NCBI GenBank assembly: GCA_015657535.1
Contig: JADHZB010001793.1
Coordinates: forward strand, 5,219 to 38,371
DNA: 33,153 nucleotides
Source of the DNA: Nephromyces sp. MM_2019
Lineage: Eukaryota; Apicomplexa; Aconoidasida; Nephromycida
Direction: 5' to 3'
A program made the position numbers and the translations under genes. Of the stretch, positions 22,101-33,153 are shown piece after piece. The first letter of the stretch is position 1. Each line of letters opens with the position of its first letter. The notes below the pieces were generated by a model, which did no database searches, was not told the DNA's origin, and saw nothing but the letters and a program-made list of their open reading frames with translations.

Positions 22101-23432
22101 TATATGTTGTTAAGCTTTTCCAACTAGGTTTGGAAAGGTTGTTGGAACTGGTATACTCATATTATTCAAAGATTACCCACAGGTGCTTATTCATAGCTAA
22201 GCTCTAATTATTCATTTACTTTAAGTTTGCACTAGGTCAGAGAAAGGCCCACTTATATCTTGCAATTTTTATAAAACCTCACTTTAAGCTATTAAAAAAT
22301 ATTGTCGACTCTTTAGCTATCATCACATCTCATTTTGTGGCGTTTGCTGCTATGCTTTATATGAACAAAATAAGATATATGTTGATATTGTACTATAATA
22401 TATTTAATAATTTGCGTGCCCTGTATTGGTGTCAAACGTTATAATGTGCGACAAGTTTGCATATGATGTCACGTCACATATCTGTTAGTTCTTTTCAATA
22501 TATCTACATCGAAATTGTATCTATTTCATATTATAAAAATTTAAGATTATTAGTAAGTCCTTCAATATGAACGTGCCAGCTCTAAAGTTAAAGTGATAAA
22601 GGGTATAATTTTGCCTAGAATTGATGAAGTTTTTTTATTTTATGTATATTTGTTTTGAGGTTAATGTAAATTAGCTTATTTTCCATTATTAATTCGTAAT
22701 ATGGTAACTAAATATCAAATGTGACAACTTTAGTCGTCTTGTGTATATTGTCATCTAAAATAATTTTATATTGAGAACTATTTACTGTCGAGTTTATGGT
22801 AATTAATTGTAACCATATTTCTATTGTCATATATTAGCTGCAATAAACCACATTGGCTTTCAGACCAAAATATTCAAAATGGTATAAATATTTTCAAAAA
22901 AAAAATCAAAAATGTGGTAAAAAGTTGTATATAACAAAGTCTTGAAGAAGAAAAAGCGTATGCTATAAAATTAAGTATCTGGTTATGAAATAGTGCAACA
23001 ATTTGCTTATTATATAGAGAAGGTTATTTCATAAGTACAACATCCCTTGTAGTTTAATTTTAGTAAAGAATATTGTTTGAAATATGACAATGTTGTGAGT
23101 AAGCACTGTGATAAATTGTAGTAATAAATCTAATCTTAGTGTTATACGGTGTATTCAAGGATGTCGAAAAACGAGTTAAATTTATGCTAATTAGATAGTA
23201 AAGCATTAGAACTCAAGTTGAATCCTGGGTATCGTATATTATTTATGATATACTCACATAAAAAAATTTTTGCTAGAAATATTGCAAAGCGGGTTTTAAA
23301 AGTAGCGTTTCAAAATATGTCGCAAAGTTTCTTTGTCTTCGTCACTTATTTTGCTAAAGGACACAAGATATAGTTACATAGATAACAGAGACATGCCATC
23401 TGGGAATTATAAATAGATAATCAAATTTTCAT
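19123..23432. other. Intergenic between DnaJ 3' end and NMT start
   Basis: About 4.3 kb of AT-rich sequence with no supportable gene on either strand. At 19182-19475, minus, two adjacent open runs of ~47 and ~49 codons share one frame, are split by one TAA, and contain protein-like text such as DTTWLKLVDLQPVAISLEY. This could be part of the NMT 5' UTR, an exon of something else, or chance. From about 19.5 to 23.4 kb I see no repeat, RNA gene or coding block. A small repeat CAATTTGTTTTT occurs twice at about 20020-20042. Confidence 0.5.
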
Positions 23433-25629
23433 TCACCTCGGAAATATAATGTCGAATTCGATGATGAGGTTACCTTTTTGAGGTAGCTTTTTAGTTATTG
23501 GCATACCTATTATATGAAAGGTTTTATTATAGTGTAATTGGGTAGTAAGGGATCTGCTAAGGTGCATGTGTGGATTTATGATATAGGAGCTTTTATTGCT
23601 GACTATTTCTCATATAAATCGGAATATTTTTATGTGAATGATAATTACCTTCATTTGGTATTATTTTTTTGTAGGGGGAGTAGGGTACGTGATCAACTTT
23701 AACTTTATAAATACGGTCATCTAAAAGTGGGATGTCAAAACTAAATCCTTTTAATGCCTAGAGTGGATTGTGTTATGAAGCTTTTATAATCAATGATTTC
23801 AAAGAGAAATGTGAGGATTGATAATAAAATTTCAAAAAGTTAGAAGTAATTGTTGTATTATGGGTGATGCTTCTAACTCACCTCTAATAAATTGATTTCT
23901 TTTTTAATTTTTAGATTATCGTTATCCCTTGAGAATAGAGAGTGCTGATCTGTTGATATTTTGCTAAAATTCATTTGACTAAAAGTTAATTATATTTAAA
24001 AATTGTTACAAAAGGGCTTACAACACAACATCAGCTGGTGTTTTTCCAGGTGCGTCAACATCCCCAAATCCGCTATAAGTTAACCTGGATTTTTGTACAA
24101 GTGTTTATTTTCAATTCGTATTCAAAGTGTCATTCGTTATAGGGATAATATGGAATAAATACAAACCTCGTGCCATCTTTCCAGCCCTGAAAGTATGAAA
24201 ACAGTTGTTAATTGGGTAAAAAAATTGAGTACAATTTTAAGACTATCACGTTATAAAAATGAAGTCTCTCATGTGGAAAACTTGATTACCTTTTTTAAAT
24301 CTATTTTAAGGGTTTCTTCATCTTTATAAGGTATGCTTGCGTTGAATCTACAGAAAAAAAACCAATCTCTACATACTTAGAAAAAGATTTAAAGAAGAAG
24401 TACCGTTGTCGAGCTAATTTTACCGTCTTCGTATTCCCACTGAGAAAAATGCAATAATATCATACTAATTTAGCGTGTTTTATGTATTTTCAAAAATTTA
24501 GATATAAGTGCATGATGAGAGTAGGTATAATTTGGTAATGAACGTACTTATACAAGTCTTCCAATTTAACATTGAGGAGTTTCTCATTGATAACCCTTTG
24601 GTCTTTTGTTGGTGCACTTTTGTTATAAAAATTATAAGTGAAGCCATTAGAGAATTTGCTAGAGCCTTTATTTAAGTGATTCTCATAAAAGGTGCTAGCG
24701 TCCATATGATCTGTAGAGTTTTAAAGCAATGAATTTTAGTATGTTTACGAAAATAAATTGATTTCAATGAATTGACTAGAAATCTTAGTGAAATGAAGAT
24801 TCTTTTAATGGATTTTGAGATGTATAAAAACAGTGAGTAAAATTGAAAATATAAATTTCATTCGATTGAGGAAAAACAGAGTTACTTGCATAATACCATA
24901 AATATCATCTGAAAGCTAAATATTAGTTTCATGAAATAGCTTATATTAATTGATTACTCATACCTTTGTAGAATGGGAATGAGTTGGCAGAAAATAAGTC
25001 ACCTAGGTCATAATTTTGCTTCTTCTTGGGGTCTGAGAGTAAGAGTAGGAATTAAATGTCTCAGGCACAATTTCAAGGGCATTTTGAATAAAAATACCTG
25101 ATAAAACTTCATATGCCTCCGAAATGTCTTTGAACTTCTTCTCAGCCTAGTGTATTAAGTGCCATATAGATGATGTTGTGTTGTTGCCAAAAGAATGGAA
25201 AAAATAAAAAGTATTAGTTAAAGGATTTGGTGAAACAATCCCTAATTCTTACTTATCAAATGTTTTCGTTATAGTTAAAGAAACAATCAAATACCATACA
25301 AGGAGTTATGTATCAAAAAGCGCTAACCTCTTCTTTATTCTGAGATGAGGAAGTGTTTTTATCCGGGTGCCATGTTTTAGCAAGAGAGCGGTAGGCATGT
25401 TTTATCTGCTCAGCTTTTGCCTTTTTGTCCAAGCCCAAAATAGCGTAGTAATCCTTATTGCTTGACTGTATGAAGCATGTATAAATATATGATACATTTG
25501 AATTAAAATGTAATTCGATTATATCATGTTGTGGCAGTAGAAGATCAGTAAGTCAAAAGAAGCATATTTATGCAAATACAAAGTCTGAGCATATAAATAT
25601 TTGAATTGTGGTAAACTTACTCGTTGCAT
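23433..25629 (-). CDS. Type II DnaJ/Hsp40 co-chaperone (Sis1/DNAJB-like)
   Basis: A co-chaperone that delivers substrates to Hsp70 and stimulates its ATPase, probably cytosolic because no signal peptide or membrane segment is seen. Twelve exons by my reading: complement of 23433-23506, 23649-23757, 23882-23963, 24022-24084, 24167-24186, 24290-24347, 24404-24439, 24548-24710, 24964-25032, 25098-25146, 25328-25465 and 25621-25629. They give 289 residues with all phases closing. Start is ATG 25629, the first ATG after an in-frame TGA. The J domain is ~7-75 with DYYAILGL and HPD at 36-38. A short Gly/Phe/Asn-rich linker follows (~85-120). There is no cysteine-rich zinc domain, which makes it type II. 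C-terminal substrate domains begin at [15 protein letters not shown] (~137-151), continue through [20 protein letters not shown] and [10 protein letters not shown], and end [14 protein letters not shown] before TGA. Odd points: the first exon codes for only three residues and one internal exon is 20 bases. Confidence 0.94.
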
Positions 25630-28600
25630 CAGGTCTGTTAGTTTAAGTGGATTGATATTGATTATAGAGGTTCACCAAAAGTACACACAATTTAGAATCT
25701 TTGAGTTATAAAAAAGTGGGACCCAGTAGATTATGGGGACTTATTTTAGCATAAACTTAAGACTAAAAAATCAAAGGAAGTTTCATACAATAATCATCCT
25801 ACTGTATATTCTAAAATTTACTATAAAATTAAATAAGGGGGATGGGTTACATTTGAGTACAAATATCTCACTATAATTTCAAAAAGGGGAAATTTTTTTA
25901 TAGCAACGAATGCCTCTTGTTTATGCTTTATTTATTAATTTTTGAGGAATTCTTATCTTGAATGCAAGTGGTATATACTCCAATTGTTTATATTTTATAG
26001 TATCAATTATATCCTTTATATCTTTTTCCGTTTAAAATTATTCAACAAAAGCAAAGATTGGTTGGATCTGTTGCAGCTATTGTACCTCTTAGCCCCATGA
26101 TAATATTATGTGAAGCTTAGATTTAACCGCTCTAACTTCTTCGTGTTAGTGCAATGCAAAATTGCACATTCTTTAGTATACTAACCTGTTGATTGGTGGG
26201 CTATTTTGAGATCTCGGTAGGTTTAGATCTTCTTATTTTATCAAATCTACTTTTGAGCTATAAATTAAAAAGTATTTGCTTACACCCAGGTTTCCAGCAC
26301 AAGTGTACTTGTCTGAGATAATCATGATTTTTTTTTTCAATACTGCTTGGATGCAAAGCTACAACACTACTCCAAGTGGTAGATTTTAACAACTTAGCAA
26401 AAATTGTTTTCGATAATCCTGAAGCCCTCTGAGAGAGTGGAGGAAACACCTAACATGCTTTAAATGTGCTTAGACTACCAATATCGATATAAAGGAGGTC
26501 TAGGGTAAAATTTAGATTCTTAGATTATCTTTTCCACTGCGTAATCTCTCTAGTGAGATAACATTGTTGCCACTGTGCATCAGTATCGAAAAGCCAACCT
26601 AAAGTGCGAAATTATCTATTACTAATGCTCAAGCCAATTAACAACCAACAAATGTCAATTAATTACCATCAAAAGAATACCTTAAAATGCATTAATAGGA
26701 ATATAATCTATCTCTTTTATTTAGACCTATATCAGGCTTTTTCAGGAAACTCCTAACTTTATATATTAACAACTGCTTGATATAATTCTTGCTAGGAGTG
26801 CAAGCCAAATAAGCATTATTCGAGTTTTAGTTCTAGATTTAAGAAACAAAGACAAATTCTTACTCATTTATTGAGTCTAAATTTGTTAGAACAACTACTC
26901 TAAGCCTATTCAATTACTTTCTAGCTAAAAGAATTAAAACGAGATAGTTCATCTTAACAAAATTATCCTATAATGATAGGACATGAGATTAAACTTCCAG
27001 ATTTTAGATGTGTTTTGATCGACGAATTTAAAAAAAGGTTATGATTTATTTGACATAGCCCCGATTACTATAGTGACAATTAGATCCATTTGGTAAGTAG
27101 ATAGAATATAGTAAAACATGCTATTGAGCTCAAATGTAAATTTTTGAGTATGATGTATCTCCTAAAGAACAGCCATCAGCTATTTGTAAACTTATAAGCC
27201 TAGTAGATACAATTTGGGAATTTCTATTCTAGGAACAAGGATTTCCTCACTATTGAAATTATTTATGCACATTAAACAAAGTTTTAAAACCTAGGTGATA
27301 AATCGCATGTAAAACAAAATGACAATTGATCTTAAAACTAAATTTCCAATCCCTAACGAATACCCTCAAAACAACTGCCACATAGAAATCTTAAAATTTA
27401 TAATTTAAGATTTGGGTAATTTTAGCTGCTTTTATAAATGGAAAGACAGTAAGAAGATACTATGACTCAGATGGTTAAAGCTAAGAAACACAAAAACTAG
27501 AAAATGAAATTACTTATTAAGCTACACGTTATAGTAATTGCTTGGAAGTAATCTACAACTTGGGTGTGTGGGCTTATACATGTTAAGCTTTAGGAACACC
27601 ACCAAAGCTGAGAAAGTTCTGATTCTAAAGCAACAGAAATCTTTTTACCATTACTGGGTGATATATAAATGACTCCATTTAAAACTTGCAAGGCTCGAGC
27701 TTGAAAAAGAATTATTCCATAAAACATTTTGAATGCTTCCAATTATCATAATCATCTGACAATAGCATGTACTCAAAACTTGAGTGTAAATCATGTCTTA
27801 ACTTATAAAAAATTATTATTCAGGTGATTAAAAGGAACTTATATATACTGAGTGCATTAAATCACATTTTGGTATATCTTAGATAAGTTCACTAAATCCC
27901 TTTATATATGGTTCTCTTGGAGTTTAAAAGCTATGCGATTGTATTACTTAAATCTTCAATTAATTTAGAATTACAAAAAACAATAGATATCCCTTTTTAA
28001 AGCCTACAAAACAGCTCTAATATGGTTTATTACCCCATTTTGAACAATCTCATTAGGAGGTTAAAAGTTAAATTAGTTCATAAATTATGACATTTAGACA
28101 ACCTACCTGCTACTTGTGTCAAGTCAAATCAAGTGAAATTATGTCATGGGCTAGCAATAGCAAGCAAAAACGGTCAAATATCTCGAACTAATCCCGAATT
28201 AATGTGCAATCAATAATAATGCTTAACTAAAAATAAACCTTCCCTAAGTTTTTTCTAATTTTAAAATAGGTGTATTAGCAATAAGCCTCAAAGGTGCTGA
28301 CCCTTGTTTCACTCTTTTTGTGCTAAATATACTCAAAGTTCCTGATCTATCAAATTGACTATAATTTTCCCATAATAAACACTATAAACTTTTGCTTATC
28401 CTTATTGATTTTGCAGGTGAAGTTATTTCAACATTGAGACACCTTGTTATAACATTATTAAGCACTCTCTTAAACATACTTATGAGAAGTTCCTTAGTAT
28501 ATTAATTATATTCAAAATAGTGAAGAATCTAATATTAAAAATGTTTCACTTTCCATCCTCTCACACGAACCTGATGGATATGACAAGTCAACACTAGTTA

Positions 28601-28667
28601 ATATGGTCTGAATCTCACACATACTCTTAAAAGCAACTGACTAGCTCTAAATAGTTTGACTAAAATT

Positions 28668-28900
28668 TTACTTGTGTATCTGAAGAATTATGGAACCAAT
28701 GTATGCCTTTGCCAATTCTAATCTATAATATATATCAGGCTCACAGGGCTCAACTAATGGGTTTGTGTTTACTTCTTTGGGTATCCCTTCAATAACATTT
28801 TATTAGCTCCAATTCAATTTAAGTAGCTCTTGATTATTTCTTTTTTGTTAAATCTTTTAGTCACAATTTCATAATAGCCATATTTGTATTTTGTGTACCT
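28668..28900 (-). pseudogene. Possible broken coding fragment, unknown family
   Basis: Minus strand. A block at 28900-28817 reads YKYGYYEIVTKRFNKKEIIK and is then interrupted by TGA. After a frame change, a block at about 28799-28671 contains GIPKEVNTNPLVEPCEPD followed by YYRLELAKAYIGSIILQIHK, then TAA. The residue mix (Pro, Glu, Cys, Asp) is less AT-driven than the surroundings. Open runs of ~43 codons are expected by chance in 33 kb of AT-rich DNA, so this is weak. An exon reading (acceptor near 28789, donor at 28671-28672) is possible, but I found no partner exons. Confidence 0.2.
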
Positions 28901-28950
28901 AGGCTAGTATATTTATTGATAGGACATTATGAGTCAAAATTATAGATAAC

Positions 28951-29160
28951 TTGGAAGCAAATACTTAATTACTCATAAAAAGCATCCCATTAGAAATGTT
29001 TGGAAATTTTTAAAGTTTAAAAAGCAAAAAGCTCCAAGATTTTTGATAGAATCAAAGGAGGGAAGAGAGCCTACCAACGATTATTTTTTTATTTCAAAAA
29101 AGGACAAGGTGCGAGTAAATGTAAAATTGTACCCACTGGCTATAAATCTATTTCTCTAAT
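28951..29160 (+). pseudogene. Possible coding fragment without a start, unknown family
   Basis: A plus-strand open run of about 70 codons between stops with no ATG, containing HPIRNVWKFLKFKKQKAPRF and then EPTNDYFFISKKDKVRVNVK. It begins about 50 bases from the minus-strand fragment above. No family is recognised and no flanking exons were found. It could be the edge of a decayed element or chance. Confidence 0.18.
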
Positions 29161-30316
29161 TATAAGTATAAGAAAACAAATGAAAAATTTTAAGTGGCTC
29201 TTCTAATTGCCAATTTATATAGCTAATGTAGTGAAGATATAATTAAATTCGGAGCTTCAGTGATTATACCTTAACCAGATGAGCAGTGTTTAATTAATTC
29301 TTTAACCCTTAAAAATATTCATTTGCTGCTGCCAGGGGCATACTCGATATTGAAGTAATAAATTCAGATAAATAAGGCACAGAGCTTATTTTTACTTTGA
29401 AATTTCAATCAATAAGATAAATGACCTAACCTAATTTATGTTACTATACTTAAGGGATATTTTGTTTTTGATCTACGATCCCAAAGTTCACACCTAATGT
29501 TTATTTCAAAAAAACGATACTATTAAGATAATTACCGAGTTAGCTCTAAAACCGAAGTGTATAGCTCATTCTAGAACGAAGCTTTTTGATAATTTAAAAT
29601 TACAGTCTATTACAAGCCTTTTAGATCCAAGTATGGTTGTGCGATGCATAATGCCATAAAATCAAAAGCACACTTAAGTCTTATTTAAATTAAATTATAT
29701 GTTATGAAACAAATAAACTACAATTTGATAATTATACCCAATACATTTTTGCTCGAAGCGTAAACAAATCAAAACTATTTCAACGTATGATTGAAATTAG
29801 TTATCAACTATTTATTGCTTCTCCGAGCTCAAAGCTTTAAATCCAAATCTAGAAACTCAAAGGGTTGTAGATTTCAAATTAGAATTAGCTTGAGTATGCT
29901 CATGGCCTAAGTTTAGTTGTCCTGGCTATTTATGCTTTGAATTGGCAATGGAGTAGTGCTACCTTTACTTAAATTACAGCGAATAAATATGAAATTGTAG
30001 CGATTATATGCTAAAATGTTACGATTTAAAAGCCATCTTATTTTATTTTAATTTCAACAGTCAGGATATATTAGCTTTTCAATTTAATTCAGTGCCAGCA
30101 ATTAAAATAATTTGAACATAAACTAGCTGTAGCTTTCACACAGGACAACTATGCAAGATATCCATTATCAGGTGAAGATTCCAAATTGTAATACCGCTAA
30201 AGAGCATAGCTTTCCCTCAATTTACGCTCATATATTTACATCTTACGAGGAGGTAAGCTAAAGAAATATACTTAGATATAAAATGTAAGTCAGGAATAAA
30301 AAACCATTTTAAATTC

Positions 30317-30403
30317 TTGAACCAAAGTACTTTTTGCACATAGTTTAAATCAGTAATAGAAATTTATTTTTCTTTTTTGAACCAAAGCACTTATTACACA
30401 TAT
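30317..30403. repeat. Imperfect direct repeat, 60-base spacing
   Basis: TTGAACCAAAGTACTTTTTG at 30317-30336 recurs as TTGAACCAAAGCACTTATTA at 30377-30396, and both copies continue into CACAT. The spacing is 60 bases. Two copies only, no coding content; probably a small local duplication. Confidence 0.7.
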
Positions 30404-33153
30404 GATATGATGCCCTAGTCAGACAAGAACTAATTATTAACATGAAGTAATATGTAATGCATTTTTTATCCACTTTATAAATAATTTTAATATATTCAAG
30501 CACATTTAGACAATCACAACAATTCCATAATTGACGTGCCCTTGGGATTGTGATATAGTTCGCTCAAAGAAATTAATGAGCGATAAAAAATATAAAGATT
30601 CAATTATCCGGTTAAAGGAGCAACATTGTTTGTAATTATAATTAAAACAACGTAGTTTCAGTTAGACGTAAATAAATCTTACACGTAATGAGAATTCAAT
30701 GTTGTACTAAAATGAACGAACGAGGTTCAGGCAATAATATGGTGTTGACAAAGTAATGTTAATAAAATAAAGACAATTATTCAAGGTATTCTTATTGTCG
30801 ACAAATTTTGACGAGTTATATTTCATGAAGTATTTGACTTCAGTGTAATTTGTTCCTAGACTTGATGGAAAAAATAAAAAATAAGGTCTTTTTTCAGAGC
30901 TGCTAGCATCAGATGTTTGCAGTACTACCTGCTTTGGTGTATGAATGTCTGGGTCAAAAGAAAGATTCTATTAGAGAATTAATATGAGGGTTTAGGTTGA
31001 TTCTAATATGATTTACTCGAAATTTATGAATCTAATATCATAAAAACTTAGGGTCACATATCCTGTAAGTTTATTTATTCTAAAACGCTTTGTTGATGAT
31101 TGCTGTCGAAATTTTTCAGAAATCGGGGAAAACTATAAAATACCGACTGAGGATTATTTGAACAATTATTATTTTCTTCTTATTCCATTCTTTATTTCAT
31201 GATTTTTCTCTTTGGAGTAATTCTTGAAGCTTTGAATTTTGCTTTAATCTCTCTAAATTTCGCTTTAGTTTTGTCTAAGCAAAATTTTGGCAATCCTTTG
31301 TTCTTGGCTAGAATTCCTTGTTCCTATATTTCTATAAATGTTTCCATTTACCTGTTGTTATTAAAACAAGTAAAAAATTACCTACTTGATGCTTTTAGTA
31401 TTACAATTTTCTTGTTTAGTAGAATAATCAACTTTTTGTTTGCACTTGGTTGTGGGTAAGATTACCCAATTGAACTATACCGAAGTAGGTCTCATTTATT
31501 AATTAACTAGGCTAGGCTCAGCAAATTACTCTTTTGAAAGGGTTATACATCCCTGATGTATTCAAGTGTTACAGATACTTTACTAAAATTGTCTAATTTT
31601 GGTTATCATTATAATCGAACTATTTCAGTTCGATACATTTTTAATATGTCATGATTATTACAAAAATAATCATTATAATGACATAAAATTCCAAATTTTA
31701 CTCATTTGATCATTCTGTTCTCATTTTTACGCAATTAACTTCCTTACTTTGAACGCATTGTATAGTTGTTCAGCTTTGCATTTCAAACATCCCAGATGCC
31801 TAATCTTGACACTCTTAGGGTTTTTTGGGATTCTATTATTTTGCTCAAACATTTGATGTAATCTTTATTATTGACCCTGTTGGTATCCGATAACAACTTG
31901 TAAATTGATTTATCTTTGAATAATAATTATTTTTTGACAACTATTTGTCATTCCGATTTCATTTATCGGTGTAAATTAGCTAAGCATGTATTTATTAAAT
32001 TTTGAGTCTTTCCAAATTACCTTGTTATGTAAAATCAATTGCTTTCATTTTATTAACTTATTAAATTAAATTTTTGTGTCTTTGAATTAATTTAAGATCT
32101 CATCAACATTTTGTTTTTCTTTTTTTACTTATGCTTTCCTATTTACACTTCGCTTATCGAAATTAGATGAGTTTATATTTTAAAAATATATTTTTAATTA
32201 TTTTATATTATTAAGTTGTGCAATTTGATTACTTCTTTGATCGTTTCAATTGTTTTATCGAATATTTGCCTAACGTTAGTACTCAATTGCAATTTAATTC
32301 GCTTATTAAAAACTCGTGACGGTATCCATTCACCTTGATCGTTATTAGTCATCCTTATTTTGTATTGTTTTGCCGATTGTAATAATTTTTTTTATTAAGA
32401 CAGTGGTTAAGTTGAATTATACCCTGTAAGTATTTAATTAGTTTTGTGGAAGTTGTAATTATTGGATACTGTGTTTCCAATACTGAGTGTTGATAGTTGC
32501 AAAACAACTTTGGCATTTCCATAATTCAATATATGACCGTAAATTCTTATCTCGATAATGATTCAAAACTATCTCTATAACTTTTAATTTTCTGACATTT
32601 GGTCTTTAAAAAGCCAATATTAATTACACATCCTCTATGCTTGAATTTAGTCATTACAAGCGTCTTTTAGACTTCACTTGCTTATTTTCATAATACTTAT
32701 CAGCTTATGAAAGTAATTTGCGTTTCTCAATTTACTACAGAAATTATTTATAATTTATTCAAGCTGTCTTCCTATTTGTTTACAATACTTGAGAATCGTA
32801 TTCTTTTTATTCCCAAATTCCATTTAATTTCCATTTGTATTTGCAGGCTTTCAATCAGTAATTTTTCATCAATAGCGATTGTTGCCTTTCTTTTAGATAA
32901 CTAAGGTTGTGATAATTATATTGAAAATATGACTTAAAATATGTCATTATTTACCATAGAATGGCCAATTCTTGAATATTCGGTGACCCTAATTTCCCCT
33001 TTAAGAAATTATTACAGGAATTACTTCCTTCTTTTTATATACTTCTATACTTTGGTATTACCATCCATTAGTGCTCAGTCATTATAGACTATTAACTCTG
33101 AGCAAGCATTACATTTAATATATATTTTTCATCGATAGTCTCCTATTTCGCAA

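Larger units (their letters stand above)
25630..33153. other. Gene desert, about 7.5 kb
   Basis: I find no gene I can defend. Open frames at 26258-26449 (minus), 31199-31459 (plus) and 32707-32904 (plus) are short, rich in Phe/Ile/Lys/Asn as expected of AT-rich DNA, and match no family I know. Two slightly more protein-like patches at 28.67-28.90 kb and 28.95-29.16 kb are listed separately. No tRNA, rRNA or snRNA signature was seen. Large parts (26.5-28.4, 29.2-31.1 and 31.5-33.1 kb) show nothing beyond AT-rich sequence. Confidence 0.6.

Noticed and set aside
26258..26449. Minus-strand open frame of 63 codons
   Set aside because: Slightly protein-like residue mix, but short, with a poly-A tract inside, no splice-compatible neighbours and no recognised family.
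31199..31459. Open frame of 86 codons, plus strand, and the Lys-rich frame antisense to it
   Set aside because: The plus frame is hydrophobic and the minus frame Lys/Arg/Asn-rich, as expected of AT-rich DNA. The minus frame is broken by TAG and TAA, and no family match is visible.
1..33153. tRNA, rRNA, snRNA genes and CRISPR arrays
   Set aside because: I scanned by eye for tRNA B-box-like words and for regular repeat-spacer patterns and saw none. A covariance-model search would be needed to exclude diverged RNA genes.

Overview
This is AT-rich nuclear DNA (roughly 70% AT by eye, not counted) from an intron-rich eukaryote, most likely a protist. No lineage can be fixed from the window. The evidence for a nuclear genome is four protein genes of eukaryotic families, 31 GT-AG introns of about 56-620 nt whose phases all close, and long microsatellites. 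The genes read with the standard code: TAA and TGA act as stops and no in-frame stop occurs inside the assembled exons.

Layout from left to right: (a) 1-3087 is TG-rich simple sequence with several tandem repeats and no gene. (b) 3088-7021, minus strand, is a seven-exon gene for a COPI-associated-type Golgi membrane protein with an EF-hand-like tail. (c) 8527-10113, minus, is an apparently intronless bZIP transcription factor with a transmembrane segment (ATF6/CREB3/bZIP28-like architecture). (d) 11.2-13.2 kb holds two convergent decayed genes: a plus-strand ankyrin-repeat protein with a C-terminal membrane segment, and a minus-strand TnpB (IS200/IS605 OrfB-type) nuclease. (e) 15244-19122, minus, is a 15-exon N-myristoyltransferase. 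(f) 23433-25629, minus, is a 12-exon type II DnaJ/Hsp40 co-chaperone. (g) 25.6-33.15 kb has no gene I can support, only weak coding-like fragments and a short direct repeat.

All four intact genes lie on the minus strand, separated by 1.5-5 kb. They do not form an operon. Three are loosely linked to protein biogenesis and the secretory pathway (Golgi membrane protein, membrane-tethered bZIP, Hsp40), and NMT is a co-translational lipid modifier. I do not read this as functional clustering. Exon joins were worked out by hand from splice-site consensus, phase continuity and family conservation, so they are models without transcript support. The most unusual part is the 11.2-13.2 kb relic block, which combines a prokaryotic-type transposon nuclease with an ankyrin protein and may be a fossil transfer from an endosymbiont or a large DNA virus.
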